From assembly GCF_019056515.1 (NCBI RefSeq), contig NZ_CP064873.1, forward strand, positions 3,351,279 to 3,415,278: a DNA stretch of 64,000 nt. Reading direction: 5' to 3'. Below the pieces are notes generated by a model, which did no database searches, had not been told where the DNA came from, and saw nothing but the letters and a program-made list of their open reading frames with translations. Both the position numbers and the translations under genes were made by a program. Every line of letters begins with the position of its first letter. Position 1 is the first letter of the stretch. Source of the DNA: Microbacterium paraoxydans. GTDB taxonomy: Bacteria; Actinomycetota; Actinomycetes; Actinomycetales; Microbacteriaceae. Below, piece by piece: positions 38,407 through 47,966 of this stretch.

Positions 38407-39449
38407 TGACAACGCTCACCATCACTGCACTCACCAAGGACTTCAAGGGGACGAAGGTGCTCAAGGGCATCGACCTCTCGATGCGGTCCGGCGAGTTCGT
38501 CTCGCTCCTCGGGCCTTCGGGCTGCGGGAAGACGACGCTGCTCCGCTGCATCGCCGGGCTCGAGTCGCCGACGAGCGGCACGATCGAGATCGCGGGGCAG
38601 GACGTCACGAAGCTGCCGCCCGAGAAGCGTCACCTCGGCATGATGTTCCAGAGCTATGCGCTCTTCCCGCACATGAGCGTCGCCGAGAACGTGCGCTTCG
38701 GGCTGCGGATGTCGGGCGAGAAGTCGAAGACGGAGCAGAAGGAGCTCGCCGTCCGGGCGCTGGAGCGTGTGCAGATGGGCCACCTCGCCGATCGCATGCC
38801 CGCGCAGCTCTCCGGCGGACAGCAGCAGCGCGTGGCCCTGGCCCGCGCCATCGCGTTCGAGCCGCGCGTGCTCCTGCTCGACGAGCCGCTGTCGAACCTC
38901 GATGCGCGTCTGCGCGAGGACATGCAGGTCGAGCTCAAGGAACTGCACCGCACGCTCGGTCTCACGACCGTGTTCGTCACGCACGACCAGGAGGAGGCGA
39001 TGAGCCTCTCCGACCGGATCGTGCTCATGAACGGCGGGATCATCGAACAGGAGAGTGCGCCGGCGGAGCTGTACAGCGCCCCGCTCACGCCCTTCGCCGC
39101 CGACTTCATCGGTGCCGCGAACCTCCTTCCCGCCACGCGCTCCGGCGCGATCGCGACCCTCGACGGCACCTCCGTGCAGGTCCCGCTCACGGGCGCCGGA
39201 CCGGACGGCTCCGGCGAGGTCGTGCTCCGGCAGGAGGATCTGCATCTGTCGCCCGCGGCGGGTCCGGGTGCCCCCGTCCCGGTCGAGGTCATCGCGCACG
39301 TCTACCGCGGCGCCGACGTCGTCTACATCGTCGAACTCGCGGGGCGCCGCCTCCGCGTGGTCCGTCCCCGGCACGAGGACCCGCTCCCCGAGGGCGCGGC
39401 CGGTCTCGGCTGGCGTGACGGCGCCGTCCTCTGGATCCCCGCCGCCTGA
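38406..39449 (+). CDS. ABC transporter ATP-binding protein (PotA-like)
   Basis: This is a 347-residue ATPase energising the importer. Walker A GPSGCGKT is at 36-43, signature LSGGQQQR at 135-142, Walker B LLLDEP at 156-161 and H-loop His193. The C-terminal TOBE domain (about 260-347) is present, as in PotA and other MalK-like subunits. It is the last gene of the operon that starts with the PuuC-like dehydrogenase. A perfect-arm palindrome follows. Confidence 0.93.
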   Translation: MTTLTITALTKDFKGTKVLKGIDLSMRSGEFVSLLGPSGCGKTTLLRCIAGLESPTSGTIEIAGQDVTKLPPEKRHLGMMFQSYALFPHMSVAENVRFGLRMSGEKSKTEQKELAVRALERVQMGHLADRMPAQLSGGQQQRVALARAIAFEPRVLLLDEPLSNLDARLREDMQVELKELHRTLGLTTVFVTHDQEEAMSLSDRIVLMNGGIIEQESAPAELYSAPLTPFAADFIGAANLLPATRSGAIATLDGTSVQVPLTGAGPDGSGEVVLRQEDLHLSPAAGPGAPVPVEVIAHVYRGADVVYIVELAGRRLRVVRPRHEDPLPEGAAGLGWRDGAVLWIPAA

Positions 39450-39459
39450 GCCACCCCGC

Positions 39460-39541
39460 GCACAGCTTCGGAGATCAGCCCCGACGCGCCGTGCGGCCAC
39501 CCCGCACGACGGCGTGGCGGCCGCGATCTCCGAAGCTGTGC
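39460..39541. repeat. palindromic intergenic repeat, family 2 copy B
   Basis: Perfect 17-bp arms GCACAGCTTCGGAGATC (39460-39476) and GATCTCCGAAGCTGTGC (39525-39541) enclose a 48-bp interior that contains a second hairpin (GTGCGG/CCGCAC). It is related to copy A at 28895-28980. Here it lies between convergent genes and could also end transcription. Confidence 0.85.
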
Positions 39542-39558
39542 CCGTCCGACCGGGCAGC

Positions 39559-40365
39559 TCAGACCCGGCGGGTCAGCACGAGACGGAGGGTCACGGCGAG
39601 GATCGTCGACACCACGATCCAGCCGAAGGCCGTGCCCAGGGCCACGAAGAACGAGGCCTGATCGGTGGCGCCGGCCACGTTCCCGTAGTTGATCGCGCCG
39701 TGGGCCCCGATCGCCACCAGGAGTCCGGCGAGCGCGAGGAGCGGGCGCGACCAGGCGCGTCGGGCGTCGAGAGCGAGACCGAGCGCCGCGCCGGTCCAGA
39801 TCGTGAGCGCGGCATGGGTGGGGAAGGTCAGGGTGCGGACGATCCACGTCGCGATGCCGGAACCGAGATCGTTCGCCGCGATGTCCGCCGCGATCGCGGA
39901 GGCGTCCTCCACCGCTGCGAAACCGACGCCGACCAGGGCCCCGACCATCGCGCCGAAGAGCACGCCGCGCAGCCCGATCCGCCGTGCGAGCAGAAGGATG
40001 AGCAGCACCCCGAGGCCCTTCCCCACCTCCTCCACGACGGGCGTCAGCACCCACATCGTGGGGATCGCCTCCCGGAGGATGCCCTGATCGTCCACGTACA
40101 TCGCCTGCTCGGCAGACCACGCGCCGATCCCGGTGGCGAGGAGCACGGCCGCGCCGGCGCCCCAGGCGAGGGCGAGCAGGGACGACCCCCATGACCGCGC
40201 ACCCCGCGGAGCGATCCAGCGGGCGACGAACGTCGTCACGGCTGCCGCGGGCAGAACGGCGGCGAGACACAGGAGGAAGACGGGGCCGGATTCGATCGTG
40301 AACAGCACGATCGCGAGTGCCAGCGGGAGGAGGAAGACGGCGAGCACCACGGGGCGGCGAGTCAC
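39559..40365 (-). CDS. PrsW-like intramembrane metalloprotease
   Basis: This is a multi-pass membrane protein of about 268 residues with PrsW-family motifs: EEVGKG in TPVVEEVGKGLGVLL (EExxK), GVGFAAVEDASA, a conserved His in TFPTHAALTIWTG, and IGAHGAINYG near the C-terminus. PrsW proteases cleave membrane-bound anti-sigma factors. No anti-sigma gene is adjacent. The start is uncertain: GTG 40365 puts the first helix right at the N-terminus, while the frame stays open to 40551; none of the possible starts has a clear ribosome site. It is divergent from the phosphoesterase gene. Confidence 0.82.
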   Translation of the reverse strand: MTRRPVVLAVFLLPLALAIVLFTIESGPVFLLCLAAVLPAAAVTTFVARWIAPRGARSWGSSLLALAWGAGAAVLLATGIGAWSAEQAMYVDDQGILREAIPTMWVLTPVVEEVGKGLGVLLILLLARRIGLRGVLFGAMVGALVGVGFAAVEDASAIAADIAANDLGSGIATWIVRTLTFPTHAALTIWTGAALGLALDARRAWSRPLLALAGLLVAIGAHGAINYGNVAGATDQASFFVALGTAFGWIVVSTILAVTLRLVLTRRV

Positions 40366-40486
40366 GAAAGGGGCGGTTTCGGAGGGACGACCGCGGAATG
40401 CACTCCCCGATCCTTCCAGACCCGTTCCGCGACATTCCTGGGACACCGGAATGCTGCACTGGCTCGCGCGGTCATAGGATCGCGGC

Positions 40487-42249
40487 ATGGTCGACGACGA
40501 CAAACCCTCCGGCGCCTCTCCCCGCGACCCCTCCCGGCGCGGATTCCTCACCGTGGGCGGTGCCGCCCTGGCCGGAGCGGTGATCGGGGGCGCGGGAGGA
40601 GCGGCGATCGGGGCCTCCGTTGCCGGGGCCGGAGGCCGGGACGGCTTCGCCGACGATCCGGATCCGTTCGCCGCACTCGCGCCCCGCTCGGAGCCCGGCT
40701 TCGATCACGTGGTCGTGGTGATGGGCGAGAACCGCTCCTTCGACAACCTCCTCGGCTACCTCCACACCGCCGAGACGCTGCCGGCGGGCGAGACCTTCGA
40801 AGGTCTCGCGTTCGGCACCCACAGCAACACCGCCCCGGACGGCACGGTGGTGGAGGCGCACGTCTACCGGGGGGACACGGATCGCATCATGAGCCTCCCC
40901 GATCCGGACCCGGGTGAGGAGTACCCGCACGTCAACACGCAGATCTTCGGCACCGTCGATCCGAAGACCAACGCCGACCTGTTCGTCGACGAGATGACCA
41001 CGCCCTTCAACGCCCCCACCCACGGGGAGAAGGCGACGATGTCCGGGTTCCTCGAGGACTACATCATCAACTTCCGCCGACTGCGCGACGGGAAGGAGCC
41101 GAGCCTGGACGAAGCGCGGCACATCATGGGCTCGTTCTCGCCGGAGATGCTCCCGGTGCTCTCCACCCTCGCCGCCGAGTTCGCCGTGTTCGACCACTGG
41201 TACGCCGGAGTGCCCTCCCAGACCTTCTGCAACCGCTCCTTCTTCCACGCCTCGACCTCGCACGGCTTCGTGACGAATCAGGGGGCGGCGGCTACCGGAA
41301 GTGGCTCGACGCCCCGGCCGCACCGACGGTGTTCAACCGCCTGGAAGACCGCAAGGTGAGCTGGCGGATCTACATCGACAAGCTCCAGCTGGTCTCCTTC
41401 ACGGGGATGCTGCATGCGGCGGTGCTCGAGAAGTACTGGCGCACGGATCATTTCGGCACCATGGAGGACTTCTACGCCGACGCGAAGAACGGCACGCTCC
41501 CGGCGTACGCGTTCATCGAACCCCGGATGGTCTACGACCACAACGACTTCCATCCGCCGTTCGGGAAGCCGCGGGAGAGCGTGGTCGACGGCGAGCCCGT
41601 GTTCGACAGCGCCATCTCCGATGTGCGGGCGGGCGATCGGCTCATCCACGACATCTACGAGGCCGTGCGCACGAGCGCGACGCCCGGCGGCTCGAACGCC
41701 GTGAACACCCTGCTGCTCATCACCTTCGACGAGCACGGCGGCTGTTACGACCACGTGCCGCCGCCCGCGGCCACGAAACCCACGAAGGACGCCGGCGCCG
41801 GGGAGATGGGTTTCACGTTCGACCGGCTCGGCTGTCGTGTCCCGGCGATCGCGGTGTCGGCGTACACGCGGCGCGGCACGATCATCCACGACGAGATGCA
41901 CCACGGATCGGTCACGGCCACGCTGTCGCGCCTGCACGGCCTGGAGCCGCTGAACGACCGGGACCAATCGGCCAACACGCTGCTCAACGTCGTGAACCTC
42001 GACAAGCCGCGGCACCCGGCCGACTGGCCCGTCACCACACCCGCGTACACCCCGCCGAACCCCGAAGACGGCACCCCGCAGCCGAACGACGCGGATCACC
42101 TCAAGCCGCTCACGCCTCCCGCCCGCGGCCTGCTCGGGCTCCTTCTCGCCCGCTACGGCGCGCCGGGCGAGAAGGAACCCGAGACCTTCGCCGACGCGTT
42201 CCGGCTCCTCCACGAGCACGGCGAGGAGCTGTTCGGCCCTCCGCTCTGA
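40487..42249 (+). pseudogene. phosphoesterase/phospholipase C family protein, frameshifted
   Basis: Two reading frames together encode a Tat-exported phosphoesterase of the acid phosphatase/phospholipase C family (PF04185). The first part (from ATG 40487) has the twin-arginine motif SRRGFL and the catalytic start VVVMGENRSFDNLLGYL. The second part resumes in another frame with YRKWLDAPAAPTVFNRLED and has TFDEHGGCYDHVPPP and PAIAVSAYTRRGTI. The frame changes at GGGGG, 41281-41285: one extra G would restore NQGGGGYRKW and a protein of about 587 residues. It is either a real inactivating deletion, a phase-variable G run or a homopolymer sequencing error. Both halves are otherwise intact and free of stops. 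Confidence 0.85.
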
Positions 42250-42260
42250 CGCCGCACTTC

Positions 42261-42306
42261 CGCACGAGGTCGCAGGGATTCACGGAGTCCCCGCGACCTC
42301 GGTGCG
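42261..42306. terminator. palindromic hairpin between convergent genes
   Basis: CGCACGAGGTCGCAGGGA (42261-42278) pairs with TCCCCGCGACCTCGGTGCG (42288-42306), with one bulged C and one mismatch. It lies between the phosphoesterase and reductase stops. It may be a terminator or a single member of another repeat family. Confidence 0.6.
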
Positions 42307-42330
42307 ATTCTGCGACCGCGCGCCGGCGCC

Positions 42331-42981
42331 TCAGCCCTCGCGGGAGAACGTGATGTGGGTCACTCCGGACTCCGCGACCTCGGACGTCACGCGATAGCCG
42401 GCCTCGAGGCCGCGCAGGTCATCCCAGAGTCGGATGCCGCTGCCGATGAGGATGGGTGTGATGCCCACGTGCAGGTCGTCGACGAGCCCGGCGCGCAGGA
42501 ACTCCCGGACCGTGGTCGCCCCGCCGCCGACGCGCACATCACGCCCTCCGGCCACCGCCACGGCTTCCCGCAGCGCCTCCTCCGGTGTCGCGGAGAGGAA
42601 GCGGAAGCTCGTGCCGTTCGCGAACTCGATCGACGGGCGCGGAGTATGCGTGAGGACGAACACCGGCACCTCGAACGGCGGCTCCTCGCCCCACCAGCCG
42701 CGCCACTCCGGGTCGTCCGGGTTCGCGTGGAGCCCGAACATCCCGGCGCCCATGATTTCGGCGCCGATGCCCTGGAAGTACTGCGCCGCGTACTTCTCGT
42801 CGACCCCGGTCGTGCCCGCGCCGCTCGTGTCGTGGAAGACGCGCTCCTGGAAGGTGCGGGTCGCCGTGTAGGCCGCGGTGAGTCGTCCCCAGTCCTCGCC
42901 GAAGGGGTTCTCCGGGGTCTGATCGGTCGTCGTGGCGAAGCCGTCGAGGGTGATGTTGAGGTCGACGCGCACGCGGGTCAT
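42331..42981 (-). CDS. dihydrofolate reductase-like (RibD C-terminal) protein
   Basis: This is a 216-residue RibD_C/DHFR-fold protein. It starts TRVRVDLNITLDGFATTTDQ, and contains IMGAGMFG and the NADPH-binding VRVGGGATTVREFLRAGLVDDL. The ATG at 42981 has a GGAGG site. It is unrelated in position to the TetR-controlled homologue at 20123-20692. The substrate is unknown; no regulator is adjacent. Confidence 0.85.
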   Translation of the reverse strand: MTRVRVDLNITLDGFATTTDQTPENPFGEDWGRLTAAYTATRTFQERVFHDTSGAGTTGVDEKYAAQYFQGIGAEIMGAGMFGLHANPDDPEWRGWWGEEPPFEVPVFVLTHTPRPSIEFANGTSFRFLSATPEEALREAVAVAGGRDVRVGGGATTVREFLRAGLVDDLHVGITPILIGSGIRLWDDLRGLEAGYRVTSEVAESGVTHITFSREG

Positions 42982-43078
42982 GGTGCCTCCGAAGCGGTGG
43001 GGACGGGCACCGGTCGGCGCGCCGTCCCCAGCGTCGGGCGTAACGCGGCCCCTGTCAAGAGCGGACCGCCGTGCCGGA

Positions 43079-44137
43079 TCAGGCCACGGGGTCGCCCTGG
43101 ACCGGACCCTCCGTGTTGGGCTTCCACCCGAGGGCCGGCGCCACGTGCTCCGCGAACGCCTCGAGCACATGCAGGTTGTACTCCGGCCCGAGCTGGTTCG
43201 GGATCGTCAGCATGAGGGTGTCCGCGGCCATGACGGCCTCGTCCTGTCGGAGCTGCTCGATGAGCACATCGGGCTCCGCGGCGTAGGTCTTGCCGAACGT
43301 GGAGCGGAACCCGTCGATGATGCCGATCTGGTCGGCGTTCTCCTCGCTGCGCAGCCCGAAGTAGGCGCGGTCCATATCCGACACGAGCGGGAACACGCTG
43401 CGGCTGACCGAGACGCGCGGTGTGCCGGTGTGACCGGCCTCGCGGTAGGCGGAGCGGAACAGCTCGATCTGCTCGCGCTGCAGCTCGTGGAACGGCTGCC
43501 CCGTGGCCTCCGTCACGAGCGTCGAGCTCATCATGTTGAGCCCCTGGCGTCCGGTCTCCTCGGCCGTGGCGCGCGAACCCGAGCCCCACCAGATGTGGTC
43601 GCGCAGCGTGGGCGACTGCGGCTCGATCGCGAGGTACTGTCCCGCGCCCACCATGCGGGGGTCGCCGGGGGCGAGTCGCTCGCCGTCGATGGCCCGCAGG
43701 AAGATCTCGAACTTCTCCCGTGCGAGCACGCTGCCGCGCTCCGGGTCCTCCTCGTCGCGGAAGCCGAAGGTCTCGTAGCCGCGCAGCGCCGTCTCGGGTG
43801 ACCCACGGCTCACGCCGAGCGCGATCCGGCCGTCCGCGATGAGGTCGAGTGCGGCCGCCTCCTCCGCGAACTGGAACGGGTTCTCGTAGCGCATGTCGAT
43901 CACGCCGGTGCCGACCTCGATCCGCTCGGTGCGCGCGGCCATGGCCGTCAGCAGCGGCATCGGGGACGCCGCCTGGCGGGCCCAATGGTGCACGCGGACG
44001 TAGGCGCCGTTGACGCCGAGCTCGTCCGCGCCCTCCGCGATCTCGATGGTCTGCTTCAGCATGTCGCCTGCGGTGCGGGTCGCCGAGCCGGGCACGTCGG
44101 CATAGTGACCGAACGAGAGGAATCCGAAAGCCTTCAT
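43079..44137 (-). CDS. LLM-class flavin-dependent oxidoreductase
   Basis: This is a 352-residue luciferase-like monooxygenase family protein (F420 or FMN dependent). It starts KAFGFLSFGHYADV and shows GAYVRVHHWARQAASPMPLL, GTGVIDMRYENPFQFAEEAA and IALGVSRGSPE, all typical of the TIM-barrel LLM fold. ATG 44137 is the first residue of the conserved domain; no ribosome site is evident. The substrate cannot be predicted. The gene ends 98 bp from the start of the reductase gene on the same strand. Confidence 0.88.
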   Translation of the reverse strand: MKAFGFLSFGHYADVPGSATRTAGDMLKQTIEIAEGADELGVNGAYVRVHHWARQAASPMPLLTAMAARTERIEVGTGVIDMRYENPFQFAEEAAALDLIADGRIALGVSRGSPETALRGYETFGFRDEEDPERGSVLAREKFEIFLRAIDGERLAPGDPRMVGAGQYLAIEPQSPTLRDHIWWGSGSRATAEETGRQGLNMMSSTLVTEATGQPFHELQREQIELFRSAYREAGHTGTPRVSVSRSVFPLVSDMDRAYFGLRSEENADQIGIIDGFRSTFGKTYAAEPDVLIEQLRQDEAVMAADTLMLTIPNQLGPEYNLHVLEAFAEHVAPALGWKPNTEGPVQGDPVA

Positions 44138-44165
44138 GGTGTATTCGAACGCATGGAAGCCGGGA

Positions 44166-45674
44166 CTATTCCCCCGGGAGGAGGAAGCCGTCGAGCACGA
44201 GTCCCCGGATGCGCGGCTCGAGCTCCGCCCACAGCTGCGGGAAGGGCACCTCGAAGAGGTCGGCAAGGGCGGGGGCGATCTGCAGAACCTGGAGCTCCCC
44301 GTCGCAGGCGCCGACGAACCCGGCGAGCGCGGGATCCACCGCGACGGTCCGCGCGAATCCGCCGCCCTGACGCAGCTCGATCACGCTCGGGTCGTCGTTG
44401 CCGGGAAGCAGGTGGCGCGCCTCCGTCACGTCAGGGGCCACGACGAGGGTGTCCGGCAGTCCCTCGGCGAGCGCATCGTGGGCCGCCAGGCCGAGAGCGA
44501 GCGCCGCCCCCACGTTCGCCACGGGCTGCGAGACACGCTCCGACCGCCGCAGCGGCTCGCCCTGCTTCCGGCGGAGCAGCACATAGCCGAAGCCGATCGC
44601 GGTCACACCCCGCGCCGCGAAGTCGTCGAGCCACGCGGTGAGCAGCGGAGTGAACGCGGCGTCGCGCGGCGTGATGCCGCCGTCCCTGATCCAGAGCTCG
44701 GCGTACGCGAGGGGCGACAGCTCCTCCCGCTCCACCACCCACAGGTCGAGGTCGGCGGGCACCCACGCGTCCAGCCGGGCAAGGCCCGTGATCCCCGTGC
44801 GGGACTCCCAGTTGCCGAGAAGCTGCGCGATGCCGCCCGGGGTGAGGTGGGCCGGTGCCGTGCGCACGAACTGCTCGACGAGCGCGTCGCCGACCAGACC
44901 GCCGTCGCGGTAGTCGTAGGCGGGCACCCCCTCCGTGCGCGGGGTGATCACGAACGGCGGGTTCGAGACGATGAGATCGAACGCCTCCCCGGCGACCGGC
45001 TCGAACATGCTGCCGTGGCGGAACTCGATGTTCGTGACCCCGTTGAGCTGCGCGTTCAGCGCTGCGTAGGCGAGAGCCCGGCGGGAGACATCGGTGGCGA
45101 CGACCCGGCCGGCTCGCCGCGCGACAAGGAGCGCCTGGATGCCGCAGCCCGTGCCCAGGTCGAGGGCACGATCCACCGCGAGCGGCACGACCGTCTCGGC
45201 GAGCGTGCGCGAGGCCCCGCCCACGCCGAGCACGTGATCGGCGGGCAGCGGACCGTCGAGGGCGACCTCGTCCAGATCGCTCGCGATCCACCACTCCCCG
45301 ACACCGTCCTCGTCGACGAACGACTGCGGGCGCAGCAGCGCGACCGGGATCACGGAGTCGGCGTCGACCGTCGCCAGCCCCAGGGCCTCCAGACCGTCCA
45401 CGCCGAGGGTGGGCAGGGCGCGCTCCACCGCCGCGCGGGGCTGCGGAAGCCCGAGCACCAGGAGACGTCCGAGGGTCGCGAGCACGCCCTCGTCCCCGGC
45501 GATCGCCCGCAGGATGGGTTCGCGCAGGCCGCGGGCGAGGGCATCGTCCGCCTCCTCTCCCCAGAGGCGACGCAGGGGCTCGGATCGGAGGTCGGCGGCG
45601 TCGAGATCCGCGGCGAACGCGGCACTGCGGAGCGGGTCGGGATGGGGGGCGGGGGTGTCGGACACGGCCGTCAC
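44166..45674 (-). CDS. class I SAM-dependent methyltransferase
   Basis: This is a 502-residue protein with an N-terminal domain of its own (about 1-150), a Rossmann methyltransferase with motif I LDLGTGCG at 171-178, the acidic motif VVATDVS, and NPPF at 238-241 followed by VIT, then a C-terminal extension. NPPF-type enzymes methylate amino groups of glutamine or of bases; the size and extra domains match a conserved actinobacterial group of unknown target. Start GTG 45674 or GTG 45665; neither has a ribosome site. It is divergent from the DUF6049 gene. Confidence 0.82.
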   Translation of the reverse strand: MTAVSDTPAPHPDPLRSAAFAADLDAADLRSEPLRRLWGEEADDALARGLREPILRAIAGDEGVLATLGRLLVLGLPQPRAAVERALPTLGVDGLEALGLATVDADSVIPVALLRPQSFVDEDGVGEWWIASDLDEVALDGPLPADHVLGVGGASRTLAETVVPLAVDRALDLGTGCGIQALLVARRAGRVVATDVSRRALAYAALNAQLNGVTNIEFRHGSMFEPVAGEAFDLIVSNPPFVITPRTEGVPAYDYRDGGLVGDALVEQFVRTAPAHLTPGGIAQLLGNWESRTGITGLARLDAWVPADLDLWVVEREELSPLAYAELWIRDGGITPRDAAFTPLLTAWLDDFAARGVTAIGFGYVLLRRKQGEPLRRSERVSQPVANVGAALALGLAAHDALAEGLPDTLVVAPDVTEARHLLPGNDDPSVIELRQGGGFARTVAVDPALAGFVGACDGELQVLQIAPALADLFEVPFPQLWAELEPRIRGLVLDGFLLPGE

Positions 45675-45770
45675 TCTACGCGTCTTCAGGGTTCTCCTCC
45701 CTCCGGCCTCCTAGAATCGCAGGGTCAGTACTCACGATCCGCCTCCTCCCGGCGTTCGAGGAAGACCTTC

Positions 45771-47966
45771 ATGACCGCGATCACTCCCGAGACGGGCCTC
45801 CGCGCGCGCGTGCGCCGGCTCGCGGCGTTCGTGGTCGCCGCCGGCGTCTGCGTCCTGGGGGTCGGCGGACCGGCGATGGCGGCCGACCAGCCCCCCGCGG
45901 ACGACGACCAGCGGGTGGAGCTGCATGTCACGGCGGGCCTGCGCGGCACCGTCGCGCCGGGCACGTCGACCTCGGCGGTGATCACGATCGACAACGAGAC
46001 CGCGTCGGAGCTCTCCACGGGCCGGGTCGAGGTCGAGCTCGGCAGCACGCCGCTCGGCGACGATGCCGCCGTCACGAACTGGCTGGACGAGGGGCGTGCT
46101 GCCGGTTCGTTCCTCCCGCTCGGCGACGAGACCACGAAGACGGCCGAGGCCGGAGGATCCGCGACCACGACGGTGTTCGTGCCGCAGGAGACGCTCGAGC
46201 CCCTCGCGCCCGGCGTGTACCCGCTGCGGGCCGTCCTGAGCGATGCCCGCACGAAGGACACCGCGGGGCAGCGCACCACCACCTGGGATGCGACCGCGAC
46301 GAGCGTCCTCGTCGTCACCTCCGCGCCGACCAGTCCGATCGGGGTGCTCGTCCCGATCACCGCGACCCCGGCCGGCGGAGCCCTGCTGAGCGCCGAGGAG
46401 CTCACCGACCTCACCGCCCCCGACGGCGACCTCACCGCACAGCTCGACGGCGTGGCGGGGACGACGGCCGTGCTCGCACTCGATCCCGCCATCCCCGCCG
46501 CCATCCGCGCCCTCGGCACGGCCGCCCCCTCGACGGCCACGGACTGGCTGGAGAGGCTCGACGAGCTCCCCAACGCCCGCTTCGCCCTGCAGTTCGGCGA
46601 CGCCGACCTCACCGTGCAGGCCCAGGCCGGTCTCCCGGATGCCCTGGCGCCACTCCCCCTGACCTCCCTGCTCGACCCCGCCGCCTTCCCGCAGCAGCGC
46701 GCCGTCACGCCCACGAGCACGCCCGGGACCGCGGCGGTACCGTCTCCCACGCCGACCGACGGCCCCGCGCTGCCCACCGATGAGGAGCTGGCGGAGATCG
46801 ACGGGGCCATCCCGGGGATCGTCTGGCCCGAGAGCGACCTCGCGCAGGGCGACCTCGCCGCCTTCTCCGGGTACCTGGACCGGAAGACGACGACGGTGGT
46901 GTCGTCGACGACGGTCGGTGGGCAGAGTTCCGCCCACGCGACGTCGGGCGGCCAGGACCTGCTCGTCATCGACGCCGCCACGTCCGCCGCGCTGTCGGCC
47001 GCCGCGGCCGAATCCTCCTCCGCCCCGCGTCAGGCGCACCTGGCCGAGGCCGCGGCGCGGCTGTTCCTCGCGGGCGCCCGTGCCCCCGGTGCCCCGCTCC
47101 TCGTGGGGCTGGATCGCGACGAGAACCGCTCGGCCGACGCGCTCCGCGACGCGATCTCGGCGGCGGACTCCGTCGGATTCGAGCTCTCCGCGGTGCGCGC
47201 GGCCCCTGCCGCCTCCGTCACTGTCCCGGAGGCCGCTGCGGCCACCAGGGCCCCTGACCTCGCGAACCTGCTCACGGACGAGGGCGCCCTCACCGCGTTC
47301 GCCACCGTCCTCGACGACCCCCTCGTACTGCTGAGCCCGGAGCGCATCCGGATCCTGCGCACGATCGCGGTCGGCTCGTCCGATGAGGCCTTCGCAGAGA
47401 AGGTCGCGGCCCATCGAGCCCGCACCACCGAGACGCTCGGCGCGGTCAGCATCCCCGACTCCAGCACCATCCAGCTGCTCACGGCCAACGCCGACCTGCC
47501 GATCGCGGTGCGCAACGACCTCTCCTGGCCCGTGACCGTGCGGCTGTTCGCGGCTCCCAGCGATCCGCGCCTCGAGGTGAAGCCCGTGATCGACGTCGAG
47601 GTGCAGGCGAACTCGACGACCAGGGCGAAGGTGCCCGTCTCCGCCCGGGTGGGCAGCGGCGAGCTCGATCTGCGTCTCGCGCTGACCAGCCCGACGGGAG
47701 TGCCGATCCAGTCGGAGCAGACCGTCCGCGTGGCGGTGCGGGCAGAGTGGGAGACCATCGGGCTCGTCATCTTCGGCGGCCTGGCCGTGCTGCTCATCGC
47801 TCTCGGCGTCGTCCGCACGGTGCGTCGGAAGCGCCGGGAGGCGATCGAGGAGCAGGCGGTCGAGGCAGCCGTCGAGGAACTGATCGAGGAGAAGGAGGCG
47901 GAGGCCGCGGTGCAGGAGCGTCTCGACGGCCCTGATGCCCCTTCCGCGAAGGAGTCGCGTGACTAG
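45771..47966 (+). CDS. DUF6049 family membrane-anchored protein
   Basis: This is a 731-residue secreted, membrane-tethered protein. The signal peptide is about 1-37 (ending PAMAA); a long extracytoplasmic part follows, with a Thr/Pro-rich linker near 317-340; a C-terminal helix (TIGLVIFGGLAVLLIALGVV) at about 660-681 leads into a basic then Glu-rich cytosolic tail. Such proteins sit immediately upstream of murJ in actinobacteria (Rv3909 in M. tuberculosis), suggesting a role in cell-wall assembly. ATG 45771 has a GAGGAAGA site. The stop overlaps the murJ start by 8 bp. Confidence 0.88.
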   Translation: MTAITPETGLRARVRRLAAFVVAAGVCVLGVGGPAMAADQPPADDDQRVELHVTAGLRGTVAPGTSTSAVITIDNETASELSTGRVEVELGSTPLGDDAAVTNWLDEGRAAGSFLPLGDETTKTAEAGGSATTTVFVPQETLEPLAPGVYPLRAVLSDARTKDTAGQRTTTWDATATSVLVVTSAPTSPIGVLVPITATPAGGALLSAEELTDLTAPDGDLTAQLDGVAGTTAVLALDPAIPAAIRALGTAAPSTATDWLERLDELPNARFALQFGDADLTVQAQAGLPDALAPLPLTSLLDPAAFPQQRAVTPTSTPGTAAVPSPTPTDGPALPTDEELAEIDGAIPGIVWPESDLAQGDLAAFSGYLDRKTTTVVSSTTVGGQSSAHATSGGQDLLVIDAATSAALSAAAAESSSAPRQAHLAEAAARLFLAGARAPGAPLLVGLDRDENRSADALRDAISAADSVGFELSAVRAAPAASVTVPEAAAATRAPDLANLLTDEGALTAFATVLDDPLVLLSPERIRILRTIAVGSSDEAFAEKVAAHRARTTETLGAVSIPDSSTIQLLTANADLPIAVRNDLSWPVTVRLFAAPSDPRLEVKPVIDVEVQANSTTRAKVPVSARVGSGELDLRLALTSPTGVPIQSEQTVRVAVRAEWETIGLVIFGGLAVLLIALGVVRTVRRKRREAIEEQAVEAAVEELIEEKEAEAAVQERLDGPDAPSAKESRD

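Noticed and set aside
41964..41975. GGGACCAATCGG inside the phosphoesterase gene as a third copy of the 60-bp repeat
   Set aside because: Only a 12-bp match within a coding frame, with no arms.
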